Notes: generated by a model not told the origin, from the sequence alone. A stretch of DNA of 64,000 nucleotides from Shinisaurus crocodilurus (GCA_021292165.1 CM037879.1:37106339-37170338); one strand, 5' to 3'; positions 33,915 to 45,097 are shown, numbered from the stretch's first letter. Made by a program: numbers and translations.

Positions 33915-34312
33915 AAACTTGCTCCACTCCTTCAGTTACATATGCAGAGTATAATGCATAGCAAGCATTAATCCAGTGGAGCAAGGTTTCACTCCACCTC
34001 AGCTTTTTGACGTTACATGATTGCAATTATTTCTTTTCAGGAGAAATCTTCCTGTGCAATATTCAGCTCTTAATCAATGCAAGCCTGCCACTCATTTGCC
34101 TATGCATGCCTCTAGGCTTCACTCACTCTTCCATTCAAACCTTTGGTCATGACCTTTTGCCTTTGGCCCTGCTGGGGAGGTGGGCAGGCTGCTTCTTTCT
34201 CTCCCAAACCCTTGCTTACCCACGAGGGCTGTGGACTTCCTTTTGGAGGTATAGCCATAACCAAATGATCAGAACTATATCTCATCCTAACATTCTTGTT
34301 GTTGTTGTTGTT

Positions 34313-34535
34313 GTTTATTTATTTATTATATTTATACCCCGCCTTTTTTCCTGAAAGGAACCCAAGGCGGCTTACATAATCCTCCTCCTCTCCATTTTAT
34401 CCTCACAACAACCCTGTGAGGTAGGTTAGGCTGAGAGTCAGTGACTGGCCCAAAGTCACCCAGTGAGTTTCATGGCCGAGCGGGGACAAGAACCTGGATC
34501 TCCAGAGTCCCAGTCCAACACTCTCACCACTACGC
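34313..34535 (-). mobile_element. tRNA-derived SINE (type A), - strand
   Basis: Tail TTATTATATTTATACCCCGC, body CACAACAACCCTGTGAGGTA, head near CAACACTCTCACCACTACGC. A (TTG)n run precedes the tail. Same family as 7145. Confidence 0.85.
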
Positions 34536-36160
34536 AGATATTTTATTGGTTGTAGAGCGGTATACAAATTGTGTAAATAAATAAATAGGGCATTCTGGCT
34601 TCTACAGCTTAATAAATAAGGAATTTCTTAGACTTTCCTTTAATTTCAGAGGACTTTCCTTGATATCTGAGGTGTGAGTTCTGAGCATTTCAGCTTCTGG
34701 AAATCTGTGTTGCCACAAACAATGATATGCCTTGCCTGCCTTCTTCTGCATCTATGAGCCAGAGTTCAGGGAGTGCCCCAAAACTTTCACATTCACTTCA
34801 GTGGAAGGATCATGTCTATGTATGGACATAAACATGCTTCAGAGCTGTCTCTCTGTCACAGTGAATGGGGAGCCTTTGCATGCCTGGGAATTCCAGATGC
34901 ACAGCTGGCCTTGAGTACATGGAAAAGGGTGCGGGTTAATCTTGCATTTACCCTATGCAAAATAATGTTGTGTCACTCCATTTATTTTACATCATGCATT
35001 AAGTATAAATTCTGTTATCCATATATCTCATTTACTTTCTTAAGATGACAACAAGAAGGATTGCACACAAGACAGAAATTGTTCTTCCACACTGGGTGTT
35101 TAGAGCAGATGTTCTACAGGGTGTCCACATTGACACCCTCATCAAATTGTTGGTCTCCTTTTCTTTTCCTGGAACTGCTTCTCTTTTCTCAAAAAGATTG
35201 CAAAAAGTTTGACTCTTCCTCTTCCTCCTCCTCCTCCTCCTTCTTCTTCAAACAAGGGTGCAGCAGAATCTCTTTCAGCCCAAGGGCTGCATTCAATTTC
35301 AAACAAGCAATTGGGGGGGGGGTCATATCAATGGTGGGCAGGGCAAAAGGGTGTGGCCAAAATACCTGCCTATTTTAGCTTAAAGCTCTTATTGCCAGTA
35401 ACTAAGCATTAGGAGAGGCATTTCAACCTTTTAGGATGGCCTCATGGGGTGGGTGGGGGACACCTGCAAAAGCTGGGAAACCTCCAAATGATGGGGGAGC
35501 TGGGGGGGAAGCAGGAACTACCTGGTGACATAGGGAATGGGGCAACTGGGCTTCTGGGCAACCCCAGTGGGATAAACTGGATCCCTGGACCTGAGGTTCA
35601 ACACCCCTGTTTTAGAAGAACGGGAGAATGGCAGTCTTCACAGGTATGGATGGCTGTTAGAGCTACTCTTCTGTTTTTGCAAGAGGTGTGATTTTGAAGG
35701 GTACAGCGATGTATTGGCAGGTGAATCTATCGCCATGTAGCACACCTTCATTATTACCTTTCTGCCTGGTGTGGTGGGCACCATTTTATCCAATATATAT
35801 ATATATATATATATACCGTAATTAGAATTGGTGCAAAAATGTGTGCCCTTTTGTTTTTGTTTTTTTACTATATTTTAAAGAAGTAAAATATTTGCACAGC
35901 AATGCTTAAATAAAAAAAATTAATACTATCAGTATTAAACAAAATAAAAAACAAAAAACGCAACTCACTTCCTAGTCACGAGCATTTTTCCAATTCAAGC
36001 CTTCTGATATGAAACACAACTGTGATGCCTTTTGATCTAGGAGGCTCTCCAATATTAATATTAAAGGAATAAATACAATACAGCCAATTTCTGCTGAGGT
36101 CGGGTTACCACCACTGCCTGTTTTGCCACAGTCCCCTAGTAAAATTTCTTGATAGCCTAA
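34536..36160. other. Intergenic with hAT-like remnant and AT microsatellite
   Basis: At about 35240-35615 the words TTAAAGCTCTTATTGCCAGT and GGTTCAACACCCCTG identify a copy of the 26374-type hAT element without clear flanking duplications. A (TA)n run lies at about 35793-35814. No gene seen. Confidence 0.55.
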
Positions 36161-36640
36161 GGGTGCAACCCTATAGGCTGCTAGATACTGTCTAGATGGC
36201 CATAGGGTAGGTCAGAGTCCTAGCTCCGACCTCGGAAATGCATTCCGAGGTTGAAGCTGGGACCCCGACCGACCACGGAGCGCCCTACCTCTGCCCCTGC
36301 AGCAGGTGCAGTTCTTTCCATGCCAGCTGCGGCTCAGAAAGTGTGACTTCAAAGAAGGCGCTGCAGGGGTGTTCCAGGGGGCAGGGAGGGAGGGGAAGAG
36401 TGAGGCTTCGCTGAGAGATTTTGTATCCTGGCAGGGTCTCAGCCACTCCTCCTTGTGAACAGGGGCAAAAGACATAGACAGCTGAAATTGGCCATCTATG
36501 TCTTTTGCAGGGCAGGGGAAGAGCAGAAGCAATCCTTGCCTCTGTGCTCCTCCTGTGCTCGATTGGATGCCCATAATCCTCTGAGGCCGGAGGGTTACGG
36601 GCAGCCACATTGGATGGAGCTGCCCATGACTGTTTTCTAG
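36161..36640 (-). mobile_element. Harbinger-like non-autonomous element, long form
   Basis: It starts GGGTGCAACCCTATAGG after TAA and runs through CATTCCGAGGTTGAAGCTGG to GAGGGTTACGGGCAGCCACA. Its reverse complement resembles 60690-61130 over most of its length (shared words AGGATTATGGGCATCCAAT and GCACAGAGGCAAGGATTGCT). Non-coding. Confidence 0.65.
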
Positions 36641-36984
36641 AACAGCTGATCATTGAACTAACCAGAGAGGAGTGGCCCGAAAAGTTGCCCAGGACCTAGT
36701 GTGAGGTGTGAGTATTCTTGAACTGATTGGAAACTGGCTACAGACCTATACAATTTAATGCATATATAAGTGAAAGTTGCTGGCACAGAAAATTGTGCGG
36801 CTAACACTGTGTCCAACACAGTCACATTTGACTTCAAATGATGTAACTTCTGTCAAATGTAGAGATTAGTAAAAAAAGTTGAAAGGGAAAGTCAAGAGGG
36901 TCAGTTTCTCCAGAACACATGGAGGTTACCCAAAACCAAAATAATAGATGCTCAGCTGAAATATATACCATTTCAGTAAAGGTA

Positions 36985-37570
36985 CCACCAAGTTCAAGAG
37001 GTGACCAGCATGGCTAACCAGCAGTGCCAAGGAAGCTACTAGAAAGAAAAAGAGGCTTCCTTCAGAAAATGGAAGTCTTGCCCAAACAAGGAGAACAAAA
37101 AAACAAACACAAACTTGCACAAAGAATTGCAAGCGGACAATAAGGGATGCCCCCCCCCCAATGTTTTGCAGGTGCATATTTCTAATAAGATTCAAGCCAA
37201 TGTTAAAAACAACTTTAAATACATTAAAAGCAGGAAACTGGCTAGAGAGGTGGTTGGACCATTAGATGAGAGGGGAGCAAAAGGACTAAAGGAGGATAAG
37301 ATTGCAGAGAAGCTGAATGAAATCTTTGCATCTGTCTTCACTGCAGAAGACGTTGGGCAGATGCCCATGCCTGAACTGATATTTTCAGGAAGGAGCCTGA
37401 AGAGCTGAAGAAAATAGCAGTGACAAGAGATGGAGTTCCAAGCCTCATTGACAATTTGAAAACAAACACATAACTGGGTCAGGATGGTATCCATCCTAGA
37501 GTTCTTAAAGAACTCAGATGTGAAATTGCTGATCTTCTAACAAAAGTATGTAACATGTCCCTAAGATGTT
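36985..37570 (+). pseudogene. CR1 LINE ORF2 fragment
   Basis: The translated stretch contains FKYIKSRKLAREVVGPLDER, KEDKIAEKLNEIFASVFTAE and, after frameshifts, residues resembling GQDGIHPRVLKELRCEI. These are the linker and early reverse transcriptase of CR1-type LINE ORF2. Both ends are truncated and the frame is broken, so it is a relic. Confidence 0.8.
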
Positions 37571-39060
37571 AGGAATGCCAAACCAAGTCTGTAATTTCAG
37601 AAGATCAGCTGCTGGGTGCGATTCCATATAATTATATATTTATAATTATATATGCATAATAATTGCAAATAATTATATATTCAGCTCGAATAGCAGCAGC
37701 ATAGCTATTTCCTGGGTGCCGGCAGCACCCTTCTTCCAAACACCGCATGCTGCGTTGGGGAGGGGAAACATCAGTGTTGGTTTTGGAGAAGACACTTCCT
37801 GTGTGTTGCGCTGTATTGGTGGTTAACCTATGTAGCAACTAGACTTGCCCACTTAGGAAGGTAGATGCCACTTCAAGATGAGTCTGCCGCCAGGCCTGGC
37901 ATCGGGTTTGAGGGGACTCTGGGCAAGGTTCCCCCCAGCACCTCTGCAGCAGTCTCTGTGGGGTGACACTGTCATGGTTCTTTCATACCCACGATAGTCC
38001 CCCCGAGCACCTCCGTGGCAGTCCACCCCTATGGCACCTCTGTGGTGGCTCCCACCCCCACCCCCCAGCGAGCTTACTGGGTGGTGGGAATCAGCGGCAG
38101 CAAGAAATGGCAATGATGATAGGGCTCAGGGACAGAGCTGCCTGGCCAAGCATTTATTTCAGTGTCAGGTCCTTGAAAGGAAATGGTGGGCTCATTAAAG
38201 CTGCAATCCTAAATACATTTACTTGGGAGGAAGCCCCATTGAACAGAGTGAGATTTACTGTCAAATAAATGCAGTGATTTTGAAATGCAGGCGCCCATCC
38301 TGACAATCCCCATAGCCACGCCCCCAAGGAGAGTCCAAAAATGCAGGCAGGCAGCTGTGTTGATCCGTATCAGCAAACCAATTCTAGCGGGTTTTCATCT
38401 CCACCAGGAGCAGGTCTTTTGAAAACCTGTTGAATTTTGGCCTGTGAGACAGCTTTGACAATGCACTTCTAAACATGTAGAGCTCTACAGAACATGTAGA
38501 GCCAGGCAGCTCTGTCAGATCAGATGTAAGTCCCACCGAGTTCCATGGTGAGACTTCTCAGTGGGTAGAGGAATGCAGCCTTGAAGGCACTGGAGTCATG
38601 ACAAGGAAAAAGGCAGCAACCCTCCAGAGTAACCTAAATTGCCTTGCTTGGGCTTTTCCTTTCAAGAACCCCATGCTGAAAGGCGATATGCCAGGCCAGG
38701 CCGCTCTGCAGCAGCTACCATTTTCTTTCCTCCCAATAACTCTAGCATTCCCTTTCCAATGCTGAGGCCTCAACATTAAAAAAATAATAATATTAAAACG
38801 AAATTTAATTTAGAAAAAACTGGTGTTGGCTGCAGGATTTAATGAAAATTTAATGAAATATTTGTCCATTTTTGTGATGGTATATGCCCTCTTTTTTTGG
38901 GAATGCATAAGAGTCACCCTAGGAGAGTGGTTTTTACTCATTGTCCGCCTATACACCTTAGGCAGACAAAAAGATGAGAGGGGGAGTGGGAAGTAATAGG
39001 CAGGTGCGCCCTGTTTCACCTGGGGATATATTGTCAACTCCTCCACACTCATCATTTCTG
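37571..39060. other. Intergenic, no gene seen
   Basis: There is an AT-rich run around 37626-37680 and a palindromic repeat trace near 38205-38260 (CCCCATTGAAC words, shared with 58560 and 60160). No exon or complete element can be supported. Confidence 0.5.
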
Positions 39061-39071
39061 CTTTCATTAAC

Positions 39072-39300
39072 AACCCAGAGTTAACCCAACAACAAACCAT
39101 GGGCAATTGTTGGGTTAACTCTGGGTTGCTTAACCCATAAACAATCCAGAGTTCTGGGATTGCATGTCACGAAACAACCCAGGAACACCCGGGGCATTCC
39201 TGGGTTGTTAATTAAAAGTGGAAACAACAAGCATGCTTCTCATGTTCCACTCATCCCTGCAATTCCTGGGTTGAACAACCCAGGAATTGCCACTGTGACA
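39072..39300. repeat. Cluster of short perfect palindromes
   Basis: A 21-bp arm at 39072-39092 (AACCCAGAGTTAACCC start) pairs exactly with 39107-39127. Further inverted pairs follow: ACAACCCAGGAA with TTCCTGGGTTGT (39173-39210), and ATTCCTGGGTTG with CAACCCAGGAAT (39262-39289). All are built from the word AACCCAG. It looks like a degenerate palindromic MITE cluster. Confidence 0.7.
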
Positions 39301-39539
39301 TATGAACCAGGTCACTGTGTCACTCTGTTTGCAACCTGGCACCCCAGTCAACCAAAGGGGAACCCATGATGGGAAATGCCTTTAAAAATGCTCTTCAGAA
39401 GCATGATGTGCATTATCCAGTCTCTATCAATGAAAGTGTTGTACTATGTTCCTGTATGAAATCAGACCATTTATAGATTGTCTCTGACACTGTGTTCCTG
39501 GAAAAATAATAACAACTTGGGGCAATGGCTATATGCCAG

Positions 39540-39811
39540 CAAGTGTAACAACTGATGGCATCACCCAAGGGGCCAAGTTACAGGAAGCCAGATTCCACCT
39601 GGACATCAGGAAAAATTTCCTGACTGTTAGAGCAATAAGACAATGGAACCTACTACCTAGGGAGGTGGTGGGCTCTCCCACTCTGGAGGCATTCAAGGTG
39701 CAGCTGGACAGCCATCTGTCAGGGATGCTTTAACTTGGATTCCTGCATTGAGCAGGGGGTTGGACTCAATGGGCTTATGGGCCCCTTCCAACTCTACTAT
39801 TCTATGATTTC
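39540..39811 (+). mobile_element. CR1 LINE 3' end
   Basis: CATCAGGAAAAATTTCCTGA, GTGGGCTCTCCCACTCTGGA, a GAGCAGGGGGTTGGACTCAA segment and the terminal TCTACTATTCTATGAT form the CR1 ORF2 end and 3'UTR on the + strand. Confidence 0.8.
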
Positions 39812-40447
39812 TCAAAGTTCTGGACGCAGCCCAAGAGCTAACACCTGGAAGACTGCCATTCTGACTTCCCACATGAAGATTAGCAAAGTCGATGGTAGGA
39901 GGAGTGCAGGTCAAGCCAAGAGTTGCGAAAAGCAATTTATGAAAATTCCAAGAGATTGTTGTCAGCAGCCTGTCATGAGTAAAATGAAACTGTCCTTGTT
40001 GGTGGTGGAACTATCAGAGTTTTCCACAACGCCAGAATTAGGTGGGGATTTGTGAGAACCGCCAAGACACTCTTGGTGGGCCCTTGGGCAAAGATGACAT
40101 CTCTACTAGAGTACAGACACTTAACTCAAGTTCAGTTGCCTGTTCTTCTAAGAAGTTGTGGGAGTGGCCTGGAGTAACTCAGTGCCACTCAGCATTTTCA
40201 TTTAGTATTTACAGGTGGGGCCTGCAACAAAGTATTGCAGTGCGTAGTTAGTTCAGGATTCCACTCCACTACATTCCATTCCTCTCCCCACCCTGTTTTC
40301 TATTTCCCCCACCCCCTGCAACAGTCAGAATTCCATGCCCACTAAGCATGCTCCATCTTCTCAGTCAGGCTGGGTGGGGCTACGGGGTGTGCTGCCCCAT
40401 CTAGTGCACTGCTTTGCCCCACTTAAGATTTTGGGAGAATCATACAT
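39812..40447. other. Intergenic, no gene seen
   Basis: No recognisable gene or transposon boundary in this stretch, which ends at the trinucleotide tail of the non-LTR element. Confidence 0.45.
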
Positions 40448-41407
40448 ACATCATCATCATCAGGCGATCACTCGTGACCAAGTAAGATTGTCTTCCAGGA
40501 TCAAAATTTACAAAAAGGAAATTTTAAAAGGAGAAAATTCTAAAGAAAAATTGTGTAGACTCTAGCGATGGGTCCGTAAGTGACTGTGGAGGCCAATTCT
40601 AGATCCACACAGCTTCCCACAGTGAGGACACAGGTTACCAGATGGAAGATGGTCCTGTAAAGGATTCATCTGACGTGCTTTTCGCTTAGCACGTTTCTCC
40701 CTTTCACCTTGCACTCGGGCTTCTTCAAAGTCCATAGAACCTTTGTGAAAGGCCAACCTCCAGTTACATAGATCGTTCATGGGCCAGAGCTTCCCAGATT
40801 TCGATGTTTATATTGCATTTTTTTAGATTAGCTTTATGAACATCTTTAAACCTCTTATATTGACCACCGATATTCCGCTTTCCATCCTTGAGTTGGGAAT
40901 AAAGTAACTGCTTTGGGAGACGGCAGTCAGACATTCGAACAACATGACCGGTCCACTGAAGTTGGCGTTGAAGGATCATTTTTTCAACACTAGTAGTCTT
41001 TGCTTCTTCCAATACACTGACATTTGTTCGCCTATCTTTCCAAGTAATTCGCAGGATTTTCCGGAGGCAATGTTGATGAAATCTTTCAAGGAGGTTGAAG
41101 TGACATTTATAGATAGTCCATGTTTCGCAGGCATACAATAAAGTTGGTAATACAATGGCTTCATAAACCAGTGTTTTGGTCTTCTTACAAATATCCCGAT
41201 CCTCGAACACTATGTTTCATTCGAGAAAACGCGGCACTTGCAGAGCTCAAACGATGCTGGATTTCACTGTCGATGTTAGCTGTAACAGAAAGATAGCTGC
41301 CAAGATAGAGAAAATGATCAACATTTTCCAGTATTGTCCCGCCAAGCTGGATAGATGGCATCATCAAAGGGTTAGCTTGCACTAGCTGATGAAGCACTTT
41401 GGTTTTT
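40448..41407 (-). pseudogene. Non-LTR retrotransposon copy 2, main (sense) part
   Basis: On the - strand this matches 28727-29660 of copy 1: the end of the RT domain, the C-terminal region with WTGHVVRM, and the C2H2 finger CPHCGKLC...HLRTH, then the 3'UTR and a GATGAT tail at 40448-40462. The coding frame is broken, with frames 41185-41469, 40764-41210 and 40562-40780. By eye about 6-7% of residues differ from copy 1. The 5' end stops at the junction with an inverted segment. Confidence 0.9.
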
Positions 41408-41418
41408 CTGTTTTTTCC

Positions 41419-41524
41419 ACCTCCGTTGTGGAACTTCAGTATGCTGATGATAATGTGGTCTCCGCACATTCAGAGGATGATCTCCAAACTATCCTAAATG
41501 CTTTTGCAGAAGCATACGAAAAAC
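41419..41524 (+). repeat. Inverted 5' piece of non-LTR copy 2 (twin priming)
   Basis: ACCTCCGTTGTGGAACTTCA through GCATACGAAAAAC matches copy 1 at 28598-28703 but in the orientation opposite to the main part of copy 2. About 22 bp of the element (28704-28726) are missing at the junction and about 11 bp of T-rich filler (41408-41418) are present. Confidence 0.92.
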
Positions 41525-41544
41525 ATATATACATATATCTATAT

Positions 41545-41600
41545 CAGCCTTTCCCAACCTGCCCCCACAAATCTGGAGGGAACCAGGTTGGGGAAGGCTG
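41545..41600. mobile_element. Minimal 56-bp hAT-type MITE
   Basis: CAGCCTTTCCCAACCTG and CAGGTTGGGGAAGGCTG form nearly the whole element, with exact 8-bp duplications ATCTATAT at 41537-41544 and 41601-41608. It is the shortest member of the CAGCCTTCCCCAACC family here. Confidence 0.88.
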
Positions 41601-41675
41601 ATCTATATTTATGATTGATTTGTTTTGTACCCCGCCTTTTTACCAAGAAAAAAGGCACTAAAGGCAGCTTATACA

Positions 41676-41840
41676 CAGGCCTGTGGCTCACGCTGGCTCA
41701 GCTTGTCTGAGTGTGGAAAGCTAAGCAGGGTCAGGCCTGGTTATTCCTTGGATGGGAGACCCCTCCTCTAGTTTCCTGCATTGAGCAGGGGGTTGGACTT
41801 GATGGCCTTGTAGGCCCCTTCCAACTCTATAATCTATGAA
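41676..41840 (+). mobile_element. 5S-rRNA-derived SINE
   Basis: The head GCCTGTGGCTCACGCTGGCT and GAAAGCTAAGCAGGGTCAGG resembles 5S rRNA including its internal control region. The CR1-like tail is TTGGACTTGATGGCCTTGTA, then CAACTCTATAATCTATGAA. Confidence 0.85.
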
Positions 41841-42828
41841 CCTCCCCCTACTGTCTTGTGCTTCACGCTCTGGCAAAGCATAATATTTATGCTAGTTTTA
41901 AGGAAATCTCTGATTTCCTACTCATTTCTCTGAAGCCTAGGAATATAAGGCCACTCCACCCATAGCTAGCAAGGAAGGCTAGCTATGGCCCTTCTTCGTA
42001 GTGTTGGAAGCGTAAGGAATAAACTGGCTTACATACATGGTTATTGTTTGTGAGCTGAAATGAAAAGTCTTGGGAACACAGTGCACACTTTTAGAAAGCC
42101 CGGTTTTACTCCTCTTTAAGGATGAACTATGTTGAAATCTTGGCTTTAAGGGCATATCTACACAGCAAACTTATCTTTTCAAGAGGCTTTGTGAAGGTAT
42201 TTATCTGAAAGGCAGGATATACGGTAAATGTATTTAATGAATGAATTGAGTAAATATCAGGTCATACCAGTGTCATGTCTTCTCCTCAGGAATCCTGGGA
42301 ATTGTGGTTTGAAGTCTGCAGCGCCTCCCCTGCACCTGTTCCCAGGATTCATTGGAAAGCCGGAACATCTAATAAATTCAGACTACTTCTGTGGGGCTCT
42401 CAGAGGAAGCAAACCCTTTTGAATGTTTGACAGCTTAGTCCTAAACTGTGTTATGCTGCCACGTAAAAGCTTGGGATGGGACACCAACACCCCCAAAATT
42501 AAAATATTATATTTGTTGGCATTATACGGAGACAAATATGTTCAGAACCAAAGTACCAGTTTCATCTGGTGTGAGAAGCTCCCTCATGCTCTAGAAACAG
42601 ATTTCTTTGAAAAGGCATTTGGCCGCTGATGGATTTAAATTGCTGGCTTCAAATAGTGTAACCTGATTTTAAAGCTGTTTTACTGCTGCAACTTTACATT
42701 GTTTTTAGTATTATTTATCATTACATATTGATTTTATTGTAAGCTATTTATTGTAAAATGTAAATTTTTTACTGATTTTATTGTGAGAGGATTCTACCTT
42801 AATGGTGGTCTAAAATAATGTCAAATAA
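41841..42828. other. Intergenic, no gene seen
   Basis: No recognisable exon or element apart from AT-rich simple sequence near 42690-42780. Confidence 0.45.
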
Positions 42829-42900
42829 GGGCACAATCCTATGCATATTTAGACAGAAAAAGGCCTTTTTTTCTTTCTAATCTTGCATAGGATTGCACTC
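42829..42900. mobile_element. Harbinger-type MITE with TAA duplication
   Basis: GGGCACAATCCTATGC and GCATAGGATTGCACTC are imperfect inverted termini, with TAA at 42826-42828 and 42901-42903. It is a shorter sibling of 1081-1199, with a shared AGACAGAAAAA interior. Confidence 0.75.
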
Positions 42901-42903
42901 TAA

Positions 42904-43587
42904 ATAAATAAAACGTAAAACAAATCAGCTGCTGGTGGGTCTGGTCTATACTGAAAGGAGTGGGTACAAATTGAGGAAATAATAGTGAAGAAGTAATAAT
43001 CTAACAATTATGTCCAGGTTAAAATTTACTAATTTATGGTAACATCAGGGAATAATTAAAGACTTGTTATGGGTCCTGTCCTGAGCCCTTTTGCCCCAAT
43101 CTTAAACAGGCCACCACCATCTTGCAGAGAAGCCAAAACAAAATAATCCATAAAGCTGTCTGTCTGTCTGGTGATGGGAGTTCAAGGTGTGAGGTTTGGA
43201 TTTAATCTGCATCCAAATGACTACTTGAGTACTTTTTCCATCATGCTCTATCCTCTTTCTCTTAAACAGATTAGCAAACTGGAACTTGTACTTCAGCATC
43301 TGTACAATTAACTTGCAGTAAACACATCTGATAATTGGTTTGTACTTGTGTCTTGGTAACCACATAAAATTGATTGCATCCTGAATATTCAATGTATTTG
43401 AGCCAAATACCACTGATACCAGTTGAAGTCTTTCCTATTATTATCATCAATGAGTTTGGACATATCTGATGTGTCTGTTGATGACTTCCTAATTTTGGAT
43501 CGATCCATGCTTGTTCTCACACCATACCTATGAGGTAGTCATCATGAGAGGAAGTTGGGACTGCTGCTGAAGACTTGGATGGCCTCA
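42904..43587. other. Intergenic, no gene seen
   Basis: A - strand frame of 103 codons (43102-43413) has no recognisable domain and no splice evidence. No transposon ends are seen. Confidence 0.45.
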
Positions 43588-43757
43588 CACAGGCCTGTGG
43601 CTTATGCTGGCTCAGCTTGTCTGAGCTTGGAAAGCTAAGCAGGGTCAAGCCTGGTTATTACTTGGATGGGAGACCCCTCCTCTAGTTTCCTGCATTGAGC
43701 AGGGGGTTGGACTCGATGGCCTTGTAGGCTCCTTCCAACTCTTATGATCTATGAAAT
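43588..43757 (+). mobile_element. 5S-rRNA-derived SINE
   Basis: Full head (AGGCCTGTGGCTTATGCTGG, AAAGCTAAGCAGGGTCAAGC) and CR1-like tail (GGACTCGATGGCCTTGTAGG). Closely similar to 41676-41840. Confidence 0.85.
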
Positions 43758-44047
43758 CTATGTCCCCTTCCTCTTCCCCGAAGTAATTCAACTCATGACA
43801 TGGTATTGCTGCATCATGTGTTTTCCTGTCTCTCCTCTCCCCACTCCTGCAACTGATGATGTGGACTGGGGTTGAGAAATGCACATTGTGATGATGTTGC
43901 AATACATGTTTCATTGCTGCATGTTACCAGGCAGGAGAGGAGGAACATGGGTAATGTTTTGGGTAAATGTTAAGTATTTGGGGATAATGTTTAAGTTCCC
44001 GTTTTATAAAAATTGGGAACTGATCGATTGTTAAAACAGGAATAAAT

Positions 44048-44336
44048 AGATATTCTTTAATTTCTATCAAACATTTTGGCCTCCATCTTCATCAGTGACA
44101 GAATAAAAGCTGAAACACAGGACCCCAAGGTGACAGTTATAGAATTTCAGTGCTGTGGATGGAATTCCCAGATTGCAAGAGGAGGCTGTGTTACCTGCCA
44201 AGTTCAGGTCATTTGGAGTCAATGTGTCTAGTCTATAAATCCAAGTTTTCCCTCGTTTCAAGGATTGTCAGGGTTAGATGGTTGTTGTAATGGAAATATT
44301 GCCATGTCTGATTGTCTGAAAGGCTGTGGCCATCAG
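44048..44336 (-). pseudogene. Penelope-like element 3' end, - strand copy
   Basis: The - strand frame contains RGKTWIYRLDTLTPNDLN, matching the end of the GIY-YIG endonuclease in Penelope-like elements, where a WIY..L.TL.P.GLN pattern is typical. After the stop come CTGATGA (complement at 44089-44095), a short stem-like stretch and AAAA, which resembles a degraded hammerhead ribozyme core as found in these elements. It is paired head-to-head with a shorter + strand copy. Confidence 0.65.
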
Positions 44337-44363
44337 GTTGTTCTGTGGAAAATCACTTTAAAA

Positions 44364-44520
44364 CTGATGGCCGCAGCCTTTCAGACATGGCAATATTTCC
44401 ATTACAACAATCAGCTAACCCAGCAATCATTGAAACAAAGGAAAACTTTTGGATTTATAGACTTGACTCCAAATGGCTTGAAGCTGAAACATTTGATAGA
44501 AATCAAAGAATATATATTTA
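44364..44520 (+). pseudogene. Penelope-like element 3' end, + strand copy with deletion
   Basis: It starts CTGATGGCCGCAGCCTTTCA, exactly where the - strand copy starts, and translates to fragments of the same endonuclease tail (KQRKTFGFIDLTPNGL). About 125 bp are missing relative to the - strand copy before the shared end CATTTGATAGAAATCAAAGA. Confidence 0.65.
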
Positions 44521-45097
44521 TCCTTCTTTTTCCTATTGCTTTACTAAAACTATTCTTATTGCAGTTGGTTGTATCCCTCTGGGGGTTCCAGGGTTTGCCT
44601 GATTTGCAGCGCTATTTACCGGTAGTTGCTTTTCAGAGAGAGAGATTTGACCAAGGTCACCCAGGGAGTTCATGATTAAGCAAGGGTCTGGAATCACCTC
44701 TCCCATGTTCACACATCTTTACTCACTGGGCCATGCTGGTTTGTAGCATTCACAGCAAAATAAAGCACTGATTTTCCAATATGGAAAATTGGTGCTTAAA
44801 GCAAGGCTGTTAGCAAGAATTCTAGAATGTGTGTTGTTGTTTTTAAAAAATGGGGATAGGGTGGCATGGAAAGAGAATGGATAGGACTTTAGATAAAGAT
44901 GGAGATTGCCCTGTAATGGTGGTGTGTATAAGATACTAGCTAAAGGTAGAGATGTAAAATTTCTGGAAATATTGAAGCTATGAAAAAAATCCATTTTTTT
45001 CTGGGGGAAAATGAAATTTGGGGGGAAATAGAAAGATAAGCGATAGGGTTTTTTTTAGTGCTATTTACAGAGCTAAAGTCACTTTGTTGCTTTAAGA

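Larger units (their letters stand above)
30088..34026 (-). mobile_element. Decayed Ty1/Copia retrotransposon, - strand
   Basis: A Copia-order pol (protease, integrase, RT, RNase H) spans 30772-33914 on the - strand. A 3' LTR candidate lies at 30088-30737. At the 5' side a word from the LTR (TTGACGTTACATGATTGCAA, seen at 30447 and 34008) sits only about 100 bases from the Gag zinc knuckle, so most of the 5' LTR, leader and gag have been lost. Copia elements are uncommon but known in reptiles, amphibians and fish. Confidence 0.85.

Noticed and set aside
41676..41840. Possible 5S rRNA gene
   Set aside because: Only the 5S-like head is present, diverged and joined to a LINE tail. It is a SINE.
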